Source: Planotetraspora phitsanulokensis (GTDB taxonomy: Bacteria > Actinomycetota > Actinomycetes > Streptosporangiales > Streptosporangiaceae). Taken from it: a DNA stretch of 64,000 nt. Shown in pieces: positions 1 to 9,592 of the stretch (position 1 is its first letter; every line of letters starts with the position of its first letter). The notes beneath the pieces were generated by a model, which saw only the letters and a program-made list of their open reading frames with translations, had not been told where the DNA came from and searched no databases. A program made the position numbers and the translations under genes. The DNA is taken from the NCBI RefSeq assembly GCF_016863295.1, contig NZ_BOOP01000036.1, forward strand, positions 62,001-126,000, read 5' to 3'.

Positions 1-1131
1 CTCGCCGGACGCCTTGCGCGTGGCGACGGAGGAACCCACCTCGAAGGACGGCAGCGCCTCGTCCCAGCCGGCGGGCAGCTTGCGGTGGGAGATCCGGTCG
101 AACAGCTCGGCGCGCTCGGGGCTGTTCTCACGCCAGCTCTGGTAGCCCTTCTCCCAGCCGGCGTGGGCCTCGCGGCCCCGGGCGACGACCGCGCGGGCGT
201 GCTCGAGCACCTCGGCGGGGACGTCGAAGTGCTTCTCCGGGTCCATGCCCATGACCTGCTTGGTGGCGGCGACCTCGGCCGCGCCGAGCGCGGAGCCGTG
301 GATCTTGCCGGTGTTCTGCTTGTTCGGCGCGGGCCAGCCGATGATGGTGCGCAGCCTGATGATCGACGGCTTTCCGGTCTCCGCGCGGGCGGCCTCGAGA
401 GCCGCGTACAGGGCGGGGACGTCCTCCTTGTAGTCGCCGGTCTTCAGCCAGTCGACGTCCTGGACGTGCCAGCCGTACGCCTCGTAGCGCTTGAGCACGT
501 CCTCGGACAGGGCGATGTCGGTGTCGTCCTCGATCGAGATCTGGTTGGCGTCGAAGATCACCGCGAGGTTGCCGAGCCGCTGGTGGCCGGCGATCGAGGC
601 GACCTCGTGGTTGATGCCCTCCTCGATGTCGCCCTCGGAGGCGATGCACCAGATCATGTGGTCGAACGGCGACTCGGTCGCGGGGGCGTCCGGGTCGAAC
701 AGGCCGCGCTCGCGGCGGGACGCCATCGCCATGCCCACGGCGTTGCCGAAGCCCTGGCCGAGCGGCCCGGTGGTGGTCTCGACTCCGACGGTGTGGCCGT
801 GCTCGGGGTGACCCGGGGTCAGGCTGCCCCACTGGCGCAGGGCCTTCAGGTCGTCGAGCGTCAGGCCGTAGCCCGACAGGTACAGCTGGATGTAAAGGGT
901 CAGGCTGCTGTGCCCGGCGGACAGGACGAACCTGTCACGACCCGCCCACTGAGCGTCGGACGGGTCGTGGCGCATGACTCGCTGGAAAAGAAGATAGGCG
1001 GCGGGGGCGAGGCTCATCGCGGTGCCGGGGTGGCCCGAGCCCGCCTTCTCCACCGCGTCCATCGCCAGGGCGCGGACCACGTCGACAGCCTGCCGATCGA
1101 GGTCGCTCCACTCAAGGCTTTCGCTGCTCAA
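1..1131 (-). CDS. tkt: Transketolase, N-terminal part (runs off window)
   Basis: Thiamine-diphosphate enzyme of the non-oxidative pentose phosphate pathway and Calvin-type sugar interconversion. The 377 visible codons are the N-terminal pyrophosphate-binding half of a protein usually near 690 residues; the rest lies before base 1. Family motifs seen are [11 protein letters not shown] (residues about 30-40), the [16 protein letters not shown] stretch and the cofactor region [13 protein letters not shown] chose the TTG at 1131 (protein [14 protein letters not shown]) because it precedes the conserved N-terminus and follows an AGGGG sequence about 10 nt upstream; this start is not certain. It diverges from ctaB, the usual actinobacterial tkt-ctaB arrangement. 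Confidence 0.95.
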   Translation of the reverse strand, partial: MSSESLEWSDLDRQAVDVVRALAMDAVEKAGSGHPGTAMSLAPAAYLLFQRVMRHDPSDAQWAGRDRFVLSAGHSSLTLYIQLYLSGYGLTLDDLKALRQWGSLTPGHPEHGHTVGVETTTGPLGQGFGNAVGMAMASRRERGLFDPDAPATESPFDHMIWCIASEGDIEEGINHEVASIAGHQRLGNLAVIFDANQISIEDDTDIALSEDVLKRYEAYGWHVQDVDWLKTGDYKEDVPALYAALEAARAETGKPSIIRLRTIIGWPAPNKQNTGKIHGSALGAAEVAATKQVMGMDPEKHFDVPAEVLEHARAVVARGREAHAGWEKGYQSWRENSPERAELFDRISHRKLPAGWDEALPSFEVGSSVATRKASGE

Positions 1132-1437
1132 CTGCTCGATTCCCCTCTTGTCATTCGCGCTGGGTTGTGGCAATCCCGCCCACACGGGGACCCTAGTGGG
1201 TCCGCTGTAGTGCCGTTCCGCAGCCCCTCGGTCGGCCGCGAGGCACCTGAGCAGCGAGGCCTCCGGGTGCCGGGACTAGGTGGGCTTTCGGCCCCAGTTC
1301 CTGGACCACCGGTCTCCCCGACTACAGTGATTGCTCAACTGCCGGGGTGCTGCCCGGAGATCCGCTCTAATCAGAGGTTACGCGTTGACCCCGCATGTGT
1401 TGGAAGCGCCTTGACGCTGCTGACGAACAAGCAAACG
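1132..1437. promoter_or_regulatory. Divergent tkt/ctaB intergenic region
   Basis: About 300 bases separate the two divergent starts and should hold promoters for both genes. I see no convincing -35/-10 pair, palindrome or repeat in it. A long rightward open frame crosses it, but that is the antisense of tkt continuing into ctaB and not a gene. Confidence 0.4.
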
Positions 1438-2373
1438 ATGGCCCCGCCGGGAACCGCCGCGACGGCCGCCGCCGCCACGACCACCCGTACCCTCGGGGCG
1501 GTCATCAAGGCGTATGTGGCGCTCACGAAGCCCCGGATCATCGAGCTGCTCCTGATCACGACCCTGCCGGTGATGTTCCTCGCGGCGCGGGGTCTGCCCC
1601 CGCTGTGGACGGCCACGGCGACGATGATCTTCGGCACTCTCTCGGCGGGCAGCGCGAACGTCCTGAACTGTTATATCGACAGGGACATCGACAAGACCAT
1701 GCGGCGCACGCGCCGCAGGCCCCTCGCCAAGTCCGACGTCTCCCCGCAGGGGGCGCTCGTCTTCGGCATCGTCCTCGGCGTCCTGTCCACCGCGGGCCTC
1801 GGCCTCACGGTGAACTGGGTGGCGGCGGGGCTGTCGCTGGCGGCGATCCTGTTCTACGTCTTCGTGTACTCGATGTTCCTCAAGCGGCGGACGTCGCAGA
1901 ACATCGTGTGGGGCGGAATCGCGGGCTGCATGCCGGTGCTGATCGGCTGGTCCGGGATCACCGGCGGCCTGTCCTGGGCGCCCCTGGTGCTGTTCGGGGT
2001 GGTCTTCTTCTGGACGCCGCCGCACACGTGGACCCTGGCCATGCGCTACCGCGAGGACTACGCCGCCGCGCATGTGCCGATGTTGCCCGTGGTGGCCACG
2101 GAGCGCCAGGTCGTGCGGCAGACCATCGCCTACACGTGGGCGACCGTGCTGTGCTCGCTGCTGCTGTGGCCTGTGGCGAAGACCACGCTGCTCTATCCCG
2201 TGGTGGCCCTGGTCCTCGGTGCCGGGTGCCTGTGGGAGGTCTACCGTCTGCTCTCCCGGCTGAACGCCGGCAAGACGGGCGTCGACCTGCGGCCGATGCG
2301 GTTCTTCCACTGGTCGAACGTCTACCTGGCGCTGCTCTTCCTCGCGGTCGCGGTCGACGCGCTGCTCGTCTGA
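1438..2373 (+). CDS. ctaB: Protoheme IX farnesyltransferase (heme O synthase)
   Basis: Transfers a farnesyl group from farnesyl diphosphate to heme B, giving heme O for cytochrome c oxidase; integral membrane UbiA-superfamily enzyme. The 311-residue product begins with an Ala/Thr-rich tail, then has [20 protein letters not shown] and the first prenyl-diphosphate motif NCYIDRDID (residues 77-85). A second conserved region is [15 protein letters not shown]. Several hydrophobic helices follow. The ATG at 1438 is favoured; in-frame TTG at 1411 is an alternative and neither has a strong ribosome site. It works with ctaA at 6374-7387, which makes heme A. Confidence 0.93.
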   Translation: MAPPGTAATAAAATTTRTLGAVIKAYVALTKPRIIELLLITTLPVMFLAARGLPPLWTATATMIFGTLSAGSANVLNCYIDRDIDKTMRRTRRRPLAKSDVSPQGALVFGIVLGVLSTAGLGLTVNWVAAGLSLAAILFYVFVYSMFLKRRTSQNIVWGGIAGCMPVLIGWSGITGGLSWAPLVLFGVVFFWTPPHTWTLAMRYREDYAAAHVPMLPVVATERQVVRQTIAYTWATVLCSLLLWPVAKTTLLYPVVALVLGAGCLWEVYRLLSRLNAGKTGVDLRPMRFFHWSNVYLALLFLAVAVDALLV

Positions 2374-2427
2374 CCGTCCGGCTCCGTCCGGTCGGTCCGG
2401 CGCCTTCACACGGCGTCTCCGTACGGC

Positions 2428-4002
2428 TCAGCCGTACATGTCGGCGACGTTGTCCCGCGGGGCCGGTTCGAGCTCTCCCGCGGGCCCGCGCCCGAAGGAC
2501 CGCAGCAGGTTCTCCGTCACCGTCGTGACGAAGCACCGCGTCCGCTGGTCGATGCCGTGCGTCACGGGACTGTCGCGGGTGCCGGCCATCAGCGCCTCGG
2601 CCCATCGCATCGTCCCGGAGGCGAAGACCCCGGCCCCGCTCGGCGCGGTGTAGTAGGCCGAATCGGCGAAACTCGGCCTCCTGCCGCACATCAGGGGCGA
2701 GTGGGCGAGGATCTCCAGCGGTCGCGGGGTCGGCACGGTCGGGTTCACCCGGTCGTACTCCACGCCCACCAGATGGGGGAACGAGTCGCCGTACGCGACC
2801 CCCGTGCCCGCGAAGAGCCAGTGACGTGGTGTGGCGACCACATAGGGCGCGTCCGCGGGGAAGCCGTCGTAGTAGACGCCGACGAGCGACGACTCGGGGT
2901 CGGGCATCGGCTCGGCCCGGTAGTCCGCGGTCACCAGTTCGGGGCTGACGCCGTACACGGGGTCGAGCCCCGCGTCCGTCTTGTAGCAGACCACCCGGCG
3001 GCCGTCCCGCTCCAATCGGATGCGGCGGTAACACGTGTTGGCCCCGAGGAACGCGAGGTTCGTGCCGGCGTCCCTGGCGGCCGTGACACCACGCCGCATC
3101 TCGGGCGTCCAGTACTCGTCGTGGCCGAGGAAGAAGACCGCCCTGGCGCCTTCCAGGGCCTGACGGCGGTCGAGATCGACGCCGGTGGTGTAGGCGAGGT
3201 CGACGCCGAGCCGTTCGGCGAGCGCCACGACCGCCCGTTCGTGGACGAGGAACTTCTCCACGCCCGTCGGGTCGTAGGGCCGGTCGAAGCTGACGGCCAG
3301 CGAACGGGTGTCGTATCCGCCGCCCTCACCGAGATAGAGGCTGTGGCCGCCCCAGCCGTTGTAGGCCTGCCAGGTGGCGGCGGCATGGACCAGCAGGGTC
3401 TTGCCCGCCACGCTCGCCGAGCGGACGACCAGGGGGACGTACCGTTGTGCCCCTCCGGCCGCGTCCAGGCGCAGGAGGTAGACGCCCTCGGGCCAGCCGT
3501 CCGTGGGCACGGTGGCGGATCGCGGCCAGGCGGCGGTGACGGTCCGGGTGAGCGGGTCCAGATCGGCGGGAGCGTGGGCCCTGCCGCGGATCCAGCCGGA
3601 TCTCCAGACCCTGCGTGCGAGGGCTCCGCCGTACCAGCCCATGCGGTAGGCCGTGACGCGGAAGCCGTCTGTGATCGTCGACACATGGAGGCCGACCGGC
3701 TCCCCGGGGAGCACGCTCACCTTGTCGCAGTAGCCGTCGACGGCGCCCGCCGGGCCGTACGACGTCAGCCGCCACCCGGGGTCGCCCGGCAGGAGCCGCT
3801 CGGGCAGAGGCGGCGGCTCGAGCGGCATGGCCTGCGCGGTGGCGGGCGCGGCAGGCGCGGACGGAGCCGCGGACGGTCTCGGGGCGGGCTCCCGCGGGCC
3901 GGCGCACCCGCCGACGGATCCTGCGACGGCCGCGGCGCCCGCCACCCGGAGGAACCGGCGCCTGCCAAGGCCGTCCTGAGGTGCCTCGCCCATCATCCCC
4001 AC
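2428..4002 (-). CDS. N,N-dimethylformamidase-like exported lipoprotein
   Basis: A 524-residue protein resembling the large-subunit C-terminal domain of N,N-dimethylformamidase. The N-terminus carries a twin-arginine signal (GRRRFLRVAGAA) ending in a lipobox-like VGGC, followed by a Pro/Ala-rich linker, so it is probably a Tat-exported lipoprotein. The body has family stretches GYCDKVSVLPGEPVGLHVST, FLGHDEYWTPEMR and GANTCYRRIR. Similar actinobacterial proteins are widespread and their substrates are generally untested, so dimethylformamide hydrolysis should not be assumed. It converges on ctaB with a 54-bp gap. Confidence 0.75.
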   Translation of the reverse strand: MGMMGEAPQDGLGRRRFLRVAGAAAVAGSVGGCAGPREPAPRPSAAPSAPAAPATAQAMPLEPPPLPERLLPGDPGWRLTSYGPAGAVDGYCDKVSVLPGEPVGLHVSTITDGFRVTAYRMGWYGGALARRVWRSGWIRGRAHAPADLDPLTRTVTAAWPRSATVPTDGWPEGVYLLRLDAAGGAQRYVPLVVRSASVAGKTLLVHAAATWQAYNGWGGHSLYLGEGGGYDTRSLAVSFDRPYDPTGVEKFLVHERAVVALAERLGVDLAYTTGVDLDRRQALEGARAVFFLGHDEYWTPEMRRGVTAARDAGTNLAFLGANTCYRRIRLERDGRRVVCYKTDAGLDPVYGVSPELVTADYRAEPMPDPESSLVGVYYDGFPADAPYVVATPRHWLFAGTGVAYGDSFPHLVGVEYDRVNPTVPTPRPLEILAHSPLMCGRRPSFADSAYYTAPSGAGVFASGTMRWAEALMAGTRDSPVTHGIDQRTRCFVTTVTENLLRSFGRGPAGELEPAPRDNVADMYG

Positions 4003-4204
4003 CTGCTCGAAGCCGACATCGCGCTGGCGAAAATATCGTGGAGCCCGGGGGCGGAGGCCGCGCGAGAGGTCTGCTGTCCACCCGTTTCGTGGAAAGGCAT
4101 GGCCTCGCCGCGCGGGTCCGTGAGCCGGTCCGTGAGCCGGTCCGGGGCGGGGATCCGCCGGGGCCGGAGGGGACAGGACGTGCGTGTTCGGTTACAGTCG
4201 CGGA

Positions 4205-5587
4205 ATGGCGAGCCTTGATCCCCGCGCGGTGCTGAAGGACCGCCCGTCGGCAGGCCTGATCATCGGCCTGGTCATCGCGGGGATCTGTGCCCTGGTGTCG
4301 TTCTCCTTCGACATCCTGAACGGTGACCCGGTCCAGTTCACCCTCGCGCTCGGGCTGGCGGTCGCGCCCGTCCCGCTGCTGCTCGCCGGTGTTCTCGCCC
4401 TGGACCGCATGGAGCCGGAACCGCGCACCACGCTGATCTTCGCGTTCGCGTGGGGGGCGGGGATCGCCGTCCTGCTCGCCGGCATCCTCAACTCGCTGAA
4501 CCTGCTCGCTTTAGAGCGGACGCTCGGGGACCCGAACAGCGCGCGGAACCTCGTCGCCACGTTCGGCGCGCCGCCGGTCGAGGAGACGCTGAAGGGCCTG
4601 GTGCTGCTGGGGCTGCTGCGGTTCCGGCGGCAGGAGCTGGACGGGCCGACCGACGGCATCATCTACGCGAGCATGGTCGGCCTCGGCTTCGCGATGTCGG
4701 AGAACGTCAGCTACTACCTCGCCGCGCTCGACCAGAACGGCCCCCAGGGGCTCGCCGCCACCGTGGTGCTGCGCGGGGTGCTCTCCCCGTTCGCGCATCC
4801 CCTGTTCACCTCGTTGATCGGGATCTCGGTGGCGTACGCGGCCAACCGCAGAGGAGCGCCCGCGACCATCATGATCATCGCGGGCTGGATCGGGGCCATG
4901 GCCCTGCACGGCACCTGGAACGGCTTCGCCTCCTTCGGCGGGCTCGGCGGACTCGCGATCGCGTACCTGATCCTGATGGTCATCCTGGTGATCGAGATCA
5001 CGGTGATCGTCAGGGACAGGAAGCGCATCGTCGGCCTGATCCACCACTACCTGCCGCCGTACGAGCGCAACGGGCTGGTCAACCAGGCGGACATCTACAT
5101 GTTGTCGTCGCTGCGGCGCCGCAGGCACGCGCGCACCTGGGCCAGGGCGCTCGGCGGCAAGGCCGGCGCCCGGGCCATGAGCGACTACCAGCTCGCCGCC
5201 ACCGAGCTCGGGCTGCTCCACGAGCGCGCGGCCCGCGGCGGCGTCGACGAGGAGTCCTTCCGGGGCACCCAGCGCTCGCTCGCCGACCTGATGGCCTACG
5301 CCCGCCTGTCCTTCCCGATGCCCGAACGGCATCAGGCCCGCGCGGCGAAGGGAGTGCCGCCGCCCGGGTACGCACCCGGCGCCCCCACTCCAGGCCATCC
5401 GCCGCGGATCCCCGGCTACGGTCCCGGCGGTTTCCCGCCCGGCGGTCCCGGCTCGGGGTACGGCCCGCCGGGCTACGGTCCCGGCGGCCCCCCTTCGTCT
5501 CCGCCCGGGTACGACCACGGCGGCCATGCTCCGGGCCCGCCCGGATACGACCACGGCGGCTACCCGCCCGGCACCGCCGCCGGATAG
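4205..5587 (+). CDS. PrsW-family intramembrane protease-like protein
   Basis: A 460-residue multi-spanning membrane protein of the PrsW (site-1 protease, CPBP-like) family. It has the glutamate motif PPVEETLKG near residue 127, then YASMVGLGFAMSENVSYYL, HPLFTSLIG and HGTWNGFA, which supply the Glu/His residues of the fold. After the membrane core comes a cytosolic stretch and a Gly/Pro/Tyr-rich tail built on GYGPGG and GYDHGG repeats (from about residue 380). The start MASLDPRAV is preferred over the GTG at 4184 because it leaves a conventional N-terminus before the first helix. In Bacillus PrsW cleaves an anti-sigma factor; no anti-sigma partner is adjacent here. Confidence 0.85.
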   Translation: MASLDPRAVLKDRPSAGLIIGLVIAGICALVSFSFDILNGDPVQFTLALGLAVAPVPLLLAGVLALDRMEPEPRTTLIFAFAWGAGIAVLLAGILNSLNLLALERTLGDPNSARNLVATFGAPPVEETLKGLVLLGLLRFRRQELDGPTDGIIYASMVGLGFAMSENVSYYLAALDQNGPQGLAATVVLRGVLSPFAHPLFTSLIGISVAYAANRRGAPATIMIIAGWIGAMALHGTWNGFASFGGLGGLAIAYLILMVILVIEITVIVRDRKRIVGLIHHYLPPYERNGLVNQADIYMLSSLRRRRHARTWARALGGKAGARAMSDYQLAATELGLLHERAARGGVDEESFRGTQRSLADLMAYARLSFPMPERHQARAAKGVPPPGYAPGAPTPGHPPRIPGYGPGGFPPGGPGSGYGPPGYGPGGPPSSPPGYDHGGHAPGPPGYDHGGYPPGTAAG

Positions 5588-5664
5588 GGCCGCCGCGTCC
5601 TTCATCCGCGGCCCGCGCCGTGCGTGACGGCACCCGGGGCGCCTTCAGGGGGCCGAGGCGACCG

Positions 5665-6363
5665 TCAGCCCGCGATCGCGTCGTCCAGGGAGGTCTCGCG
5701 GGGACCGAGGAACCGGGGCGAGGAATTCAGGACCAGGCTGTTCAGCAGCGCCTTGGCGGCCGCGGGGATCTCCCTGGCGGCGTACACGGCCGTCTCCAGC
5801 GGCCAGTCGCGGCTCGAGTCGTCGCCCACGCCGAACGTCTCCATCCCCGCCGTACGGCACAGCGCCACGGCCCGGGGGAGATGGAACTCCTGGGTCACCA
5901 CGACGAGTCGGGTCGCGCCGAAGATCTTGTTGGCCCGGACGCAGGAGTCCCAGGTGTCGAAACCGGCGTAGTCGAGGGCGATCTTCGTGACCGGGATCCC
6001 CTGAGTGACGAGGTAATCGCGCATCACGGTCGGCTCGTCGTATCCGACCCGGCTGTTGTCGCCTGACACGAGGATCGCCCTGATCTTCCCGGCCTGGTAG
6101 AGCCGGGCCGCCAGGTCCAGCCTGCTGCGCAACATCGGCGTGGGCCGGTCGCCGCCGATGCCCGCGCCGAGCACGAGCGCCGCGGGCATCACGGGCACCG
6201 AGTCGATCCAGTCGGCGCCGGGGCGCGCGACCACCCGATGAGACGCGCTGTCCAGCCACGCCCAGGTGATCGGGCCCAACGGCAGCAGGCTCAGCACGAC
6301 GACGATCTGGAAGGCCGTGCGCAGTGTGGCACGAGACCACGGGGGGCGTGGCAGGCGGATCAT
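5665..6363 (-). CDS. YdcF/SanA-like DUF218 membrane protein
   Basis: A 232-residue DUF218 protein. One transmembrane helix (about residues 12-36) anchors an exposed domain with ALVLGAGIGGDRPTPMLRSRLD, AILVSGDNS and VTQEFHLPRAVALCR, all typical of the SanA/YdcF family linked to envelope integrity. The biochemical function is unknown. It starts 10 bp after the end of ctaA on the same strand and is probably co-transcribed with it. Confidence 0.82.
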   Translation of the reverse strand: MIRLPRPPWSRATLRTAFQIVVVLSLLPLGPITWAWLDSASHRVVARPGADWIDSVPVMPAALVLGAGIGGDRPTPMLRSRLDLAARLYQAGKIRAILVSGDNSRVGYDEPTVMRDYLVTQGIPVTKIALDYAGFDTWDSCVRANKIFGATRLVVVTQEFHLPRAVALCRTAGMETFGVGDDSSRDWPLETAVYAAREIPAAAKALLNSLVLNSSPRFLGPRETSLDDAIAG

Positions 6364-6373
6364 GCGTGGTGGG

Positions 6374-7387
6374 TCAGGCGTTCGCGGCGTGGGGGAGGGC
6401 CTGCTCGGCCGCGGGCGCGTCCAGCGTCCCGCGTGATCGCATCAGGAACACCACCCGCAGGGTCGCGATCCACACCAGGGTCGCGCCCAGCACGTGCAGG
6501 CCCACCATGAGGGCGGGGACGGCGAGGAAGTACTGCACGTAGCCGATCACCCCCTGGCCCAGTTCGACACCGAGCAGCACCAGCGCGCCGCGTCTCGCCC
6601 GTCCGGGCGAGTCGGTCACGTGGAGCGCGAACAGCAGCGCGAACGTCAGCCCGACCACGATCCAGACGACGTCGGTGTGCAGTCGCACCACGCTCTCGAT
6701 GTCGAAGTCGAACCGGGAGGCCCTCTGGTCGCCCGAGTGGGGGCCGGTGCCGGTGACCACGACGCCGACGATGATCAGGACGAACACCGCGGCGGTGAGG
6801 AAGAAGCCCAGCGTCCTGATGTCCCGGTGGACCAGCCGATGGGGCGGCGCGTCGCCCTCCCCGGACCGGGCGAACAGGGCGAACGCCGCGGCGATCATGC
6901 CGACCGACAGGAGGAAGTGCACGCTGACCGTCACCGGGTTGAGCACGCTGCGGACCACCACTCCGCCCCAGAGCGCCTGGGCGACGACCCCGAGCGGCTG
7001 GAGCGTGGCCAGCCCTACGAGGACCCGGCGGCCCTGGTCGCTGCCGGGCCGCGCGAGCCGTACGGCCGCGAGGAAGCAGCCGATTGCGACGGCCAGCACC
7101 AGGAAGGTGAGCAGGCGGTTGCCGAACTCGATGGCCATGTTGACCGGGGAGTGCGCGTCATGCGGTGCCGGGACGAAGCTGTCCGGGGTGCAGCGCGGCC
7201 AGGTGGGGCAGCCGAGGCCGGATCCGGTCAGCCGCACGGCGGCGCCGGTGACGGCGATGCCCGCGTTGACCACTACAGCCGCCAAGGCCCAGCGCCGCAT
7301 CGTGGCGGCGGTGGAGAACCAGAACGAGCGATAGAAGGCGATCGCAAGAGGGCGAAGCCGGTCAACTAGGCGGGTCACGGCAATCAT
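6374..7387 (-). CDS. ctaA: Heme A synthase (COX15/CtaA)
   Basis: Membrane monooxygenase that oxidises heme O to heme A for the aa3-type oxidase. The 337-residue product has eight hydrophobic segments and the conserved N-terminal GAAVRLTGSGLGCPTWPRC with the loop cysteine pair. Candidate heme-ligand histidines sit in IEFGNRLL-adjacent, SVHFLLSV, VRLHTDVVW and GLHVLGATL segments. ATG at 7387 is used; a later ATG (MRRWALAAV) is possible and neither has a clear ribosome site. With ctaB in the same 6 kb this gives the whole heme A branch. Confidence 0.92.
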   Translation of the reverse strand: MIAVTRLVDRLRPLAIAFYRSFWFSTAATMRRWALAAVVVNAGIAVTGAAVRLTGSGLGCPTWPRCTPDSFVPAPHDAHSPVNMAIEFGNRLLTFLVLAVAIGCFLAAVRLARPGSDQGRRVLVGLATLQPLGVVAQALWGGVVVRSVLNPVTVSVHFLLSVGMIAAAFALFARSGEGDAPPHRLVHRDIRTLGFFLTAAVFVLIIVGVVVTGTGPHSGDQRASRFDFDIESVVRLHTDVVWIVVGLTFALLFALHVTDSPGRARRGALVLLGVELGQGVIGYVQYFLAVPALMVGLHVLGATLVWIATLRVVFLMRSRGTLDAPAAEQALPHAANA

Positions 7388-7473
7388 CGTAGGCGGCACC
7401 AGGGGCGGTGTCCCCTTCGACCCTGATCCTCCTATAGCAAGGTGATCTGAATCGTTTTCGTGTTGCGACGGTG

Positions 7474-8379
7474 TCAGGACCTGGCCCTGGTGGCGCCGAT
7501 CGACGCCGCGACGACGCAGCCGATCGCGGCCCACTCGTGCACCTGGAGCACCTCGCCGAGGACGAAGAGCCCGACCAGCGCGGCGACGGCGGGCTCCAGG
7601 CTCATCAGGATGCCGAAGACCTGCTTCGGCATCCGGCGCAGCGCCTCGAGTTCCAGCGAGTAGGGGATGACCGACGACAACAGCGCGACCCCCGTGCCCA
7701 CGAGCAGGATGTGGGGATCGAGCAGGTCGGCTCCGCCCGAGGCGACGCCGATCGGCGTGATGACGATCGTGGACACGATCATGGCGAAGGACAGCCCGCT
7801 GGCGCCGGGGAACCTGGCGCCGGTGGCCGAGGACAGGACGATGTAGGCGGCCCATAGCGCGCCGGCGAGCGCGGCGAAGCCGATGCCGGCCCAGTTCGCC
7901 CCGCCGCCCTGGCCCCAGGGGGCGAGCAGGATCACACCTGCCGCGGCCAGGACGACCCAGGCCAGGTCGAGCAGGCGGCGGGAGGAGACCACGGCGAGGG
8001 TGAGCGGGCCCAGGAACTCGATGGCGACCGCGATCCCGATGGGCAGGCGGGCGAGCGCCTCGTAGAACGAGAGGTTCATCAGCCCGAGGCTGACCCCGAA
8101 CGAGATCGCGACGGCGAGGTCGCGCCGGGTCATCCCACGCACCTTGGGCCGGGCCATGGTGAGCAGGATGACCGCGCCGATGCCGATCCGGAGGAACACC
8201 ACCGCGGACGGGGAAAGCTGGGTGAACAGGTTCTTGGCCAGCCCGGCGCCGACCTGGACCGACAGGATCGCCAGGAGCACCAGCCCGGAGGGCGGGATGG
8301 CGTCCGACGTCGTGCGGAGTGCCCTTCCCGCCCTCATCCGGTACGGCTCGGAGGCCCCGGACAGGGATTCAGCGGTCAT
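7474..8379 (-). CDS. EamA/RhtA-family exporter
   Basis: A 301-residue drug/metabolite-superfamily protein with ten predicted membrane helices in two EamA repeats. Diagnostic stretches are LSPSAVVFLRIGIGAVIL, EALARLPIGIAVAIEFLGPL and the second-repeat SLEPAVAALVGLFVLGEVL. Members such as RhtA export amino acids like threonine and homoserine; the substrate here cannot be told. It sits 86 bp upstream of ctaA on the same strand, and its upstream side abuts the first 53-bp repeat array. Confidence 0.85.
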   Translation of the reverse strand: MTAESLSGASEPYRMRAGRALRTTSDAIPPSGLVLLAILSVQVGAGLAKNLFTQLSPSAVVFLRIGIGAVILLTMARPKVRGMTRRDLAVAISFGVSLGLMNLSFYEALARLPIGIAVAIEFLGPLTLAVVSSRRLLDLAWVVLAAAGVILLAPWGQGGGANWAGIGFAALAGALWAAYIVLSSATGARFPGASGLSFAMIVSTIVITPIGVASGGADLLDPHILLVGTGVALLSSVIPYSLELEALRRMPKQVFGILMSLEPAVAALVGLFVLGEVLQVHEWAAIGCVVAASIGATRARS

Positions 8380-8530
8380 GCGGGCAACTCCCCCGAGCAG
8401 AAACGATTAACCGCCCAGAATTGGACAACCAGCACTATGCCAGACCCTCAATCTCGGGCCTGACCAGCCGTCCCTCGATCGCGTCCGGGGAATGCCCCCC
8501 GCCCCGCGGCCGCCGCTCGGCGTGAGACAG

Positions 8531-8689
8531 GCGTGCGGGAGCCGTACAGGGAAGTCGGCGACAGCTTTGGGGTTGATCATGCACGCCTTCGGCGAGGCGC
8601 GCCCTGACCTGGGCAGACGCCGGTCGTGATCAAGCACTGGTTCAAGAACGTCAACCCTGACCTGGGCAGACGCCTGGCGTGATCATGCA
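8531..8689. repeat. 53-bp repeat array 1 (three forward motif copies)
   Basis: Motif copies related to GTGATCATGCA begin at 8573 (TTGATCATGCA), 8626 (GTGATCAAGCA) and 8679 (exact), steps of 53 and 53 bp. The 20-mer CCCTGACCTGGGCAGACGCC also repeats at 8602 and 8655, again 53 bp apart, so whole units are repeated and not only the motif. The array occupies most of the 321-bp gap between the EamA gene and the ABC permease gene. Elsewhere in that gap I see nothing. Confidence 0.85.
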
Positions 8690-8700
8690 ACAGGGAGGGA

Positions 8701-9465
8701 CTACTCCCAGCGGAACGTGCGGGCGGCCAGTCCCAGGCCGGCCACGGTCCAGCAGAGCAGGACGATCACGGGCCCCGTGGGGAAGCCCGCGCCGTTCTCG
8801 AGCACCGACCGCATGCCCTGCGTGAGCGCCGTGATCGGGAGCAGCTCCAGGATGGGCTGGATGCCGCTGGGGAACTTGGTCAGTGGGAACACGACGCCGC
8901 CGAGCCCGAGCAGCACGAGGTAGACCAGGTTCGCCCCCGCCAGGGTGGCCTCGGCCCGGAGCGTCCCCGCCATGAGCAGGCCGAGCCCGCTGAACGCGGC
9001 CGTCCCGAGCAGGACCAGCAGGATCACCCACAGCGGGTTGCCGTGGGGCGACCAGCCGAGGGCCAGCGCGACGGCGCCGATCACCACGACCTGGATGATC
9101 TCGACCGCGATGACCGCGCAGGTCTTGGCGAGCAACAGCCCCGCCCTGGACAGGGGAGTGGCGCCGAGCCGCTTCAGCACGCCGTACCGCCGCTCGAACC
9201 CGGTCGCGATGGCCTGCCCGGTGAAAGCGGTGGACATCACGGCGAGCGCGAGGATCCCGGGGGTGACGAAGCCGATCCGCGACCCTTCGACGTCGATGAG
9301 CGCGGCCTGGGAGAAGCCCACCAGGAGCAGGATGGGGATGATCAGCGTGAGCAGCAGCTGCTCGCCGTTGCGGAGCATCGCCCGGGCCTCGGCGCCCGCT
9401 TGGGCGAGGACCATCCGGGGCAGCGGGGCCGCCCCGGGCCTGGGGCTGAAGTCGAGCGTCGTCAT
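8701..9465 (-). CDS. ABC-2 type permease
   Basis: A 254-residue membrane protein of the ABC-2 exporter class (DrrB/NodJ-like), with six hydrophobic segments and the typical GQAIATGFERRYGVLKRLGATPLSR loop after helix 2. It lies 127 bp downstream of the partner ATPase gene and probably forms an exporter with it. The ATG giving MTTLDFSPRPG is chosen; a GTG at 9519 is an alternative and neither is preceded by a strong ribosome site. This exporter pair beside sufR is a common actinobacterial neighbourhood; the substrate is unknown. Confidence 0.85.
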   Translation of the reverse strand: MTTLDFSPRPGAAPLPRMVLAQAGAEARAMLRNGEQLLLTLIIPILLLVGFSQAALIDVEGSRIGFVTPGILALAVMSTAFTGQAIATGFERRYGVLKRLGATPLSRAGLLLAKTCAVIAVEIIQVVVIGAVALALGWSPHGNPLWVILLVLLGTAAFSGLGLLMAGTLRAEATLAGANLVYLVLLGLGGVVFPLTKFPSGIQPILELLPITALTQGMRSVLENGAGFPTGPVIVLLCWTVAGLGLAARTFRWE

Positions 9466-9592
9466 CAGGTCGTTCCACCAGTCGTCAGATCGTCCCGCCG
9501 GCGAGCAGGCTCGGTGCACAGGTCGGGTCGCGTGCCTTCGCGGCGACCGCCCTCTCGCCGCCCTTCGGGCCGTTCCGCCCGCCCGGGGAACG

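Noticed and set aside
85-1437. Long rightward open frame before ctaB (762 codons including ctaB)
   Set aside because: It is the antisense of transketolase; high GC leaves few stops. Only the part from 1438 encodes a recognisable protein.
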